Shown here piece by piece: positions 59,368 through 64,000 of a stretch of DNA of 64,000 bases. Source of the stretch: Chamaecrista fasciculata (taxonomy: Eukaryota; Streptophyta; Magnoliopsida; Fabales; Fabaceae). Positions within the stretch are counted from its first letter, which is position 1; every line of letters starts with the position of its first letter. The stretch spans positions 62,001-126,000 of the forward strand of contig QANZ01008508.1 of the NCBI GenBank assembly GCA_003254925.1, given 5' to 3'. The position numbers and the translations under genes are program-made. The notes below the pieces were generated by a model that did no database searches, was not told the origin of the DNA, and saw nothing but the letters and a program-made list of their open reading frames with translations.

Positions 59368-62300
59368 GCTACACAAGATCCGGAAGGGCACAATGAAGAT
59401 GAAGGATTATCTGAATAAGCTGAAAAATCTCTCAGATCAGCTCTCTCTCGCTGGAGCACCCGTGTCTCCATCGGACCTCATTATGCACACCTTGAACGGC
59501 TTGGATTCGGATTATAATCCTGTCGTCTTCACTCTGAATCGTCAGCTGGACCTTTCTTGGGTTGAGGTCCAATCAGAACTTCTCTCATTTGAGAGTCGTT
59601 TGGATCAACTTACTCAGTCTCAGAACTCATCAATTCAGCCTACTGTGAATTATGTGCAGCGTGATGACACACATGGCAAGAGTGGTGGTACTGGTTCGCA
59701 CTCTGGTAACTCAAATCAGTCTTCGTGGCGAGGAAGTTCTTCCTCAGGTGGTAATGGTGCAAGAGGACGTGGCAGATCATCTCGTGGAGGTCGACGAGGT
59801 GGTTTTAGTGGTGGAAATCGTCCATATTGTGCTCTGTGTGAAAAGCCAGGTCATGCAGTGCATAATTGCTTTCACAGGTTCGATAGGACTTTTCAACCTC
59901 CTACACATGGTCGAGGTTTTGGTGGAAATCTTCCTCAGACTCCGCAAGCATTCTACTCGAGCTCAAATGATGGTTACAGCGCAAGTCCTCAAGCTGTAGC
60001 TGACCCAAATTGGTACATGGACAGTGGTGCCAATTACCATGTTACTCCTTATTCAGATCAGCTCGAAAATTTCACTCTAGGAGGTAAGACTCATATCTCC
60101 ACTTGCACTGGTGAACGTACTAAGGTTGTTGGTATAGGATCTACCACTTTATCTACTGCCTCTCCACATTCTAAATTGATTCTAAATGATGTCCTTATTG
60201 TTCCCTCAGCTACTAAGAACCTCATGAGTGTTCATAAACTGACAAGAGATAATTCTGTTGATGTATGCTTTACTAATCGAACTTGCCTTGTGAAGGACAA
60301 GAAGACAGGGCACCTCCTAATGGAAGGGAGATCCAGTCAAGGCATGTACCCGGTGGGTGAAAAGGATCGAATAGCTCAGGTCAATACAGTGGCAGCTGCA
60401 CAAGCAAAGGACTATAGTGAATTTCTTAGTTGGCATTACAAGTTGGGGCATCCAAGTGATAAAGTTTTGAAGAAAATTTTGAATAAATGTAATGTTGATG
60501 TAGAATTTTCAAATTCAGTTTGTGAAGCTTGTCAGTTTGGTAAATCAAAGTTATTACCCTTTAGTAAATCTGTCTCTCGTGCCTCTTCTCCTCTTAACCT
60601 AGTACATACGGATCTCTGGGGACCTTCTCCAGTGCAATCTGAAAATGGATACAGATATTATATACATTTTGTTGATGATCATACTAGGTATACATGGTTA
60701 TATCCATTAAAACATAAAGGGGAAGCAATACATGCATTTAATATATTCAAAGCTCAAGTAGAAAACCAGTTTAATGCCAAGATCAAAGTAATTCGCTGTG
60801 ATAACGGATTAGAGTACAAACCTATTGCAAATGTGGCTCAGGCAGCTGGAGTCCAAATGCAGTATTCTTGTCCCTATACTTCTGTACAAAATGGTAGGGC
60901 TGAAAGGAAACACCGACACATTGTTGAGATGGGTTTGACCTTGTTGGCTCAAGCTAAGCTACCATACACCTACTGGGCTGATGCATTCCTCATGGCTGTG
61001 TATTTAATTAATCGATTGCCAACACCAATTCTGAACTTTGAGACGCCACTTTCACTGTTAATGCACAAAGAACCTGATTATCAATCACTTAAACCTTTTG
61101 GATGTGCTTGCTACCCTTGCCTGAAGCCGTATAACAACCACAAGTTTCAGTATCACAGTCAGAAGTGTGTGTACCTTGGTCCTGCTCCTCAACATCGAGG
61201 TCATAAGTGTTTAAGCTCCACGGGTAGGATCTATATCTCACGCCATGTTGTTTTTGATACTGCTCTTTTTCCTTGTCAGCAAGGTTTTCTGAATCGCAAT
61301 ACCATATCGTCTGAGAATCATGAGGTTGTGATACCTACCAGCCTGATTGAAGGTTTTTCTTCTCTGCGAAGAACTGATACAGAGGCTACAGGGGTGCGAA
61401 ATGAGGAAGATGATGTTTTAAAAGATGGTGCAACGGATACTTCAGCAGCAAATGAAGTCTCGACACGTGGTGACTCTCAGTCACGTGATCCACATGCTTC
61501 ATTAAACGTTCAATGCTCCTCAGAGTCGACAACACCTCCACGTAATTCCTCTGTGTTGCTTTCCACGTCGACCACGTCAGCAAACTTATCCGAGCTGCCA
61601 TGTGACGTGTCTGGTGACTCATCAACCCAGACTGGATCTGCATTGGAAGGCCCAGCGAGAAATTCAACAGGGCCTCTTCAGGTGAATACCCACAATATGG
61701 TCACAAGGGCCAAAGATGGTATCCATAAACCCAAACATCCTTTTGTTGGGCTCTCACAATTCGAAAATGCTCAGATTCTCGCACAGACAGCTGAACCTAC
61801 TTGTGTCTCGCAAGCTCTGCAAATTCCGCATTGGAAGGCTGCCATGGAAGAAGAGTTTCGAGCTCTTCAAAAGAACAAGACGTGGCTTCTTGTTCCTCAT
61901 AACAACTCTCAGAAAGTTATTGACTGTAAGTGGGTCTTCAAGACCAAGTTCAAGCAAGATGGTTCAGTTCTGAAGTATAAGGCACGACTCGTAGCGAAGG
62001 GATTTCAGCAGGCACCTGGACTCGACTACAGTGAAACATTCAGCCCAGTTGTCAAACCTACTACGATACGAGTTGTTCTTGCTATCGCTGTCACTTCCGG
62101 TTGGGAAATCCGTCAACTCGATGTCAATAATGCTTTTCTCAACGGCTATCTTCAAGAGAGTGTTTTCATGAATCAACCAGAGGGATTTCGAGATCCTCAG
62201 AAGCCTAATCATGTTTGTAGATTGGTTAAGGCACTTTATGGTCTCAAGCAAGCCCCAAGGGCTTGGTTTGATTGGCTTCGTCTTACTCTGTTGAGTTGGG

Positions 62301-63349
62301 GATTTCAGAACGCGAAGAGTGATGTTTCATTGTTTTACTTGCGTTCGTCAAAGCTTACTGTGTATGTTCTCGTGTATGTCGATGACATTCTTGTTACAGG
62401 CAGTGATGCAAAGTTTCTTCGGCTTTTCATCTCAAAGCTGAACACCATGTTTGCACTAAAAGACCTTGGTTCTGCATATTATTTTGTTGGGATAGAAATC
62501 AGTCCCTTGAATTCTGGGCTTCATCTATGTCAGTCGAAATATACGTTAGATGTTCTGAAGAAGTTTCACATGCTAGATTGTGCTCCTGTTCCGACTCCCA
62601 TGGTCACTGGGAGACAGTTCTCCAAATCTGATGGTGTACCTCTTGAAGATCCCACACTGTACCGGCAAGCCATTGGGTCACTACAGTATCTCACGAACAC
62701 ACGTCCTGATATTGCCTTCTCGGTTAACAAACTTAGCCAATTTCTCTCTTGTCCAACAGATGTTCACTATCAGGGAGTGAAACGAATTTTCCGGTATCTG
62801 AAAGGTACTTATCAACATGGAATTAGTATACAACCAATGGGGGATTTGGTTCTGACTGCTTTTACGGATGCCGATTGGGCAACGGATGTCGACGACAGGA
62901 AGTCCATGGCTGGTGTATGTGTGTTTCTTGGTGATACACTTGTGTCTTGGGGTTCCAGAAAACAGAGAGTGGTCTCCCGCTCCAGTACAGAGTCTGAATA
63001 CCGAGCGTTAGCAGATGGTGCAGCAGAGCTCTGTTGGTTGTCGTCTCTTCTTATGGAGTTAGGACTCCATTTAAAGTGGCCTGCATTGCTGTGGTGTGAT
63101 AATCTCAGTGCGAAGTCCTTGGCGAGTAATCCTGTTCAACATGCTCGGAGTAAGCATATTGAGATAGATATTCATTTTGTGCGGGATCTCGTTTTGTCAG
63201 GTTTTTTGCGTGTTAGTCACATACCATCTTCGTCTCAAGTCGCTGATTGCTTAACTAAAGCTTTGACGCATACTCTGTTTCTTCAGCATAGAGGCAAACT
63301 CGGGGTCACTGCAGCTCCCTCTCGTTTGAGGGGGGATGTTAGAGATTAA
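59351..63349 (+). CDS. Copia gag(C-terminal)-pol polyprotein
   Basis: 1332-codon open frame without internal stops. Gag C-terminal part (KGELHKIRKGTMKMKDYL), a Gly/Arg/Ser-rich linker and a CCHC zinc knuckle (CALCEKPGHAVHNC, about 59826-59870). Protease at WYMDSGANYH (about 60013; DSG active site). Integrase H2C2 zinc finger (LSWHYKLGH to CEACQFGKS) and catalytic core (HTDLWG, RCDNGLEYK, NGRAERKHRHIVEMG). Reverse transcriptase (WVFKTKFKQDGSVLKYKARL, LDVNNAFLNG, then YVDDILVTGS with the catalytic YVDD). RNase H (FTDADWATDVDDRKS, SSTESEYRALADGAAE, HIEIDIHFVRD). The integrase motif has DNGLE where most copies have DNGGE. The true translation start lies in the upstream frame; the position given is the first ATG in this frame. 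Confidence 0.93.
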   Translation: MVLKGELHKIRKGTMKMKDYLNKLKNLSDQLSLAGAPVSPSDLIMHTLNGLDSDYNPVVFTLNRQLDLSWVEVQSELLSFESRLDQLTQSQNSSIQPTVNYVQRDDTHGKSGGTGSHSGNSNQSSWRGSSSSGGNGARGRGRSSRGGRRGGFSGGNRPYCALCEKPGHAVHNCFHRFDRTFQPPTHGRGFGGNLPQTPQAFYSSSNDGYSASPQAVADPNWYMDSGANYHVTPYSDQLENFTLGGKTHISTCTGERTKVVGIGSTTLSTASPHSKLILNDVLIVPSATKNLMSVHKLTRDNSVDVCFTNRTCLVKDKKTGHLLMEGRSSQGMYPVGEKDRIAQVNTVAAAQAKDYSEFLSWHYKLGHPSDKVLKKILNKCNVDVEFSNSVCEACQFGKSKLLPFSKSVSRASSPLNLVHTDLWGPSPVQSENGYRYYIHFVDDHTRYTWLYPLKHKGEAIHAFNIFKAQVENQFNAKIKVIRCDNGLEYKPIANVAQAAGVQMQYSCPYTSVQNGRAERKHRHIVEMGLTLLAQAKLPYTYWADAFLMAVYLINRLPTPILNFETPLSLLMHKEPDYQSLKPFGCACYPCLKPYNNHKFQYHSQKCVYLGPAPQHRGHKCLSSTGRIYISRHVVFDTALFPCQQGFLNRNTISSENHEVVIPTSLIEGFSSLRRTDTEATGVRNEEDDVLKDGATDTSAANEVSTRGDSQSRDPHASLNVQCSSESTTPPRNSSVLLSTSTTSANLSELPCDVSGDSSTQTGSALEGPARNSTGPLQVNTHNMVTRAKDGIHKPKHPFVGLSQFENAQILAQTAEPTCVSQALQIPHWKAAMEEEFRALQKNKTWLLVPHNNSQKVIDCKWVFKTKFKQDGSVLKYKARLVAKGFQQAPGLDYSETFSPVVKPTTIRVVLAIAVTSGWEIRQLDVNNAFLNGYLQESVFMNQPEGFRDPQKPNHVCRLVKALYGLKQAPRAWFDWLRLTLLSWGFQNAKSDVSLFYLRSSKLTVYVLVYVDDILVTGSDAKFLRLFISKLNTMFALKDLGSAYYFVGIEISPLNSGLHLCQSKYTLDVLKKFHMLDCAPVPTPMVTGRQFSKSDGVPLEDPTLYRQAIGSLQYLTNTRPDIAFSVNKLSQFLSCPTDVHYQGVKRIFRYLKGTYQHGISIQPMGDLVLTAFTDADWATDVDDRKSMAGVCVFLGDTLVSWGSRKQRVVSRSSTESEYRALADGAAELCWLSSLLMELGLHLKWPALLWCDNLSAKSLASNPVQHARSKHIEIDIHFVRDLVLSGFLRVSHIPSSSQVADCLTKALTHTLFLQHRGKLGVTAAPSRLRGDVRD
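63328..63336 (+). other. Polypurine tract
   Basis: 'gaggggggа'-type purine run immediately before the 3' LTR start TGTTAG, the second-strand priming site of the element. It overlaps the last pol codons. Confidence 0.85.
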
Positions 63350-63608
63350 GAGAGCTAATAGGATTTAATCATCTGTTGTATTAGTCTGAGTTTCTAGAAG
63401 GCCTTGTATATTTTTGTCGCTTTTCGTTCCTTCATTCTTTCCCTGTATAGCCTGACACGTGTATTCTTCCACAGGATTCTATTCTCTTCTCTTGTAACCG
63501 TTATTCCAGCTGTAATATTTGTCCTATGTGAATATATATACCACGCTAGGGTTGCTGTGATTGGCACCTAGCCTCACTCATATTTTCAGAATATTCATTT
63601 CTCGTTCT
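63337..63608 (+). repeat. 3' LTR (272 bp), non-canonical TG...CT ends
   Basis: Begins TGTTAGAG after the polypurine tract and ends TCGTTCT, where the 5' copy meets the primer-binding site. The right flank begins tagta, which also occurs in the left empty-site copy, consistent with a 5 bp target site. The ends are TG/CT rather than TG/CA. Confidence 0.85.
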
Positions 63609-63783
63609 TAGTAATCAGTAGTCTCATTATACTCTCAAGAGCTTTTTAAACCGACAGCTAGGTTTTTGAATTTCACATTAATTTAACCAAATAGGTAATC
63701 CTCTATCCAATTTCACATTATTATAACTAATCATACTTATTAATTTTACAAAAATGAAGTCAATGATAAAATTGATCAAATAC
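63609..63783. repeat. Host flank duplicated on both sides of the Copia element (right copy)
   Basis: Right-hand copy of the 175 bp host segment, one SNP from 58600-58774. It then runs on into unique sequence, so this is the true right flank. Confidence 0.85.
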
Positions 63784-64000
63784 TATTTTATATTTGATCG
63801 ATGACACATGATGCTATATAACTGGATCAGTCGAACACAAATAATATAATTATTGAGGGCATGAAGAAATATATAGCTAGTATCTAAATCTAATTAAAGT
63901 GGAAGAAAAGAAGAAGATAAATCCATGAGAAGCAGGGCAGCCTGGGCTACTTCGTCACGTGGAAACACTTGGTGATGAATATTGGTGGAGTTATTGTTGC
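63784..64000. other. Host spacer to window end
   Basis: AT-rich sequence, nothing recognised. Confidence 0.5.

Larger units (their letters stand above)
58776..63608 (+). mobile_element. Young Ty1/Copia LTR retrotransposon, 5' LTR partly missing
   Basis: Order: partial 5' LTR (58776-58907), primer-binding site, gag-pol, polypurine tract, complete 3' LTR (63337-63608). The 132 bp of 5' LTR match the 3' LTR with one mismatch, so insertion is recent. Domain order gag - protease - integrase - RT - RNase H defines Copia. The only coding break is a shift in gag. The left host flank is duplicated to the right of the element. The first 140 bp of the 5' LTR are hidden behind the single N. Confidence 0.93.

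Noticed and set aside
1..64000. CRISPR array, prokaryotic operon, toxin or viral system
   Set aside because: No spaced identical repeats of CRISPR type, no bacterial-style gene packing; all features are those of a plant nuclear genome.

Overview
This 64 kb window is nuclear DNA from a eudicot plant. Every protein-coding locus is a multi-exon plant gene with GT-AG introns, the spacers are AT-rich, and the transposons are typical plant families (Ty1/Copia, L1-type LINE, tRNA-derived SINE, hAT, Mutator-like and MITE elements). The species cannot be named from sequence alone. It is a draft scaffold: there are two N runs (5673-6610 and 24180-24241) and eight isolated single Ns (2931, 9555, 21588, 26003, 29221, 35082, 57397, 58775). 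Several single Ns lie inside repeats or between two near-identical copies.

I reconstructed seven genes exon by exon, each with continuous codon phase from start to stop. They are: (1) an R-R-type 1R-MYB repressor of the KUA1/MYBS3 type, 8490-10253 (+), 230 aa; (2) a KEA4/5/6-type K+/H+ antiporter, 11854-19072 (-), 20 exons, 587 aa; (3) a class IV histone deacetylase, HDA2-like, 21674-25081 (-), 13 exons, 394 aa; (4) a CBL10-type calcium sensor, 30596-34192 (+), 9 exons, 248 aa; (5) an RTE1-type DUF778 membrane protein, 35554-37192 (-), 232 aa; (6) a B3 Raf-like MAPKKK of the EDR1/CTR1 group, 40508-47493 (-), 13 exons, 943 aa; (7) the glycine decarboxylase P-protein, 51978-56938 (-), 15 exons, 1056 aa.

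Layout: 1-8.3 kb is repeat-rich spacer with nested TIR elements, a LINE tail, a SINE-like unit and the large gap. 8.3-25 kb holds MYB, KEA and HDA2. 25-30 kb is a transposon zone with a decayed LINE carrying an internal tandem duplication and a MITE next to a gap. 30-38 kb holds CBL10 and RTE1 separated by a long-TIR element. 38.3-39.5 kb is a possible Helitron-like insertion. 40.5-57 kb holds the MAPKKK and GLDP, separated by a repeat block with a likely solo LTR and a SINE. 58.8-63.6 kb is a young Copia element.

The genes do not form a pathway or operon; this is ordinary plant gene order with separate promoters. I found no convincing previously undescribed system. The most informative observations are a Copia insertion that appears heterozygous (the empty-site allele is assembled next to the filled one), a Pack-type long-TIR element in a MYB intron carrying a BAHD acyltransferase fragment, and minute retroposon insertions framed by target-site duplications.
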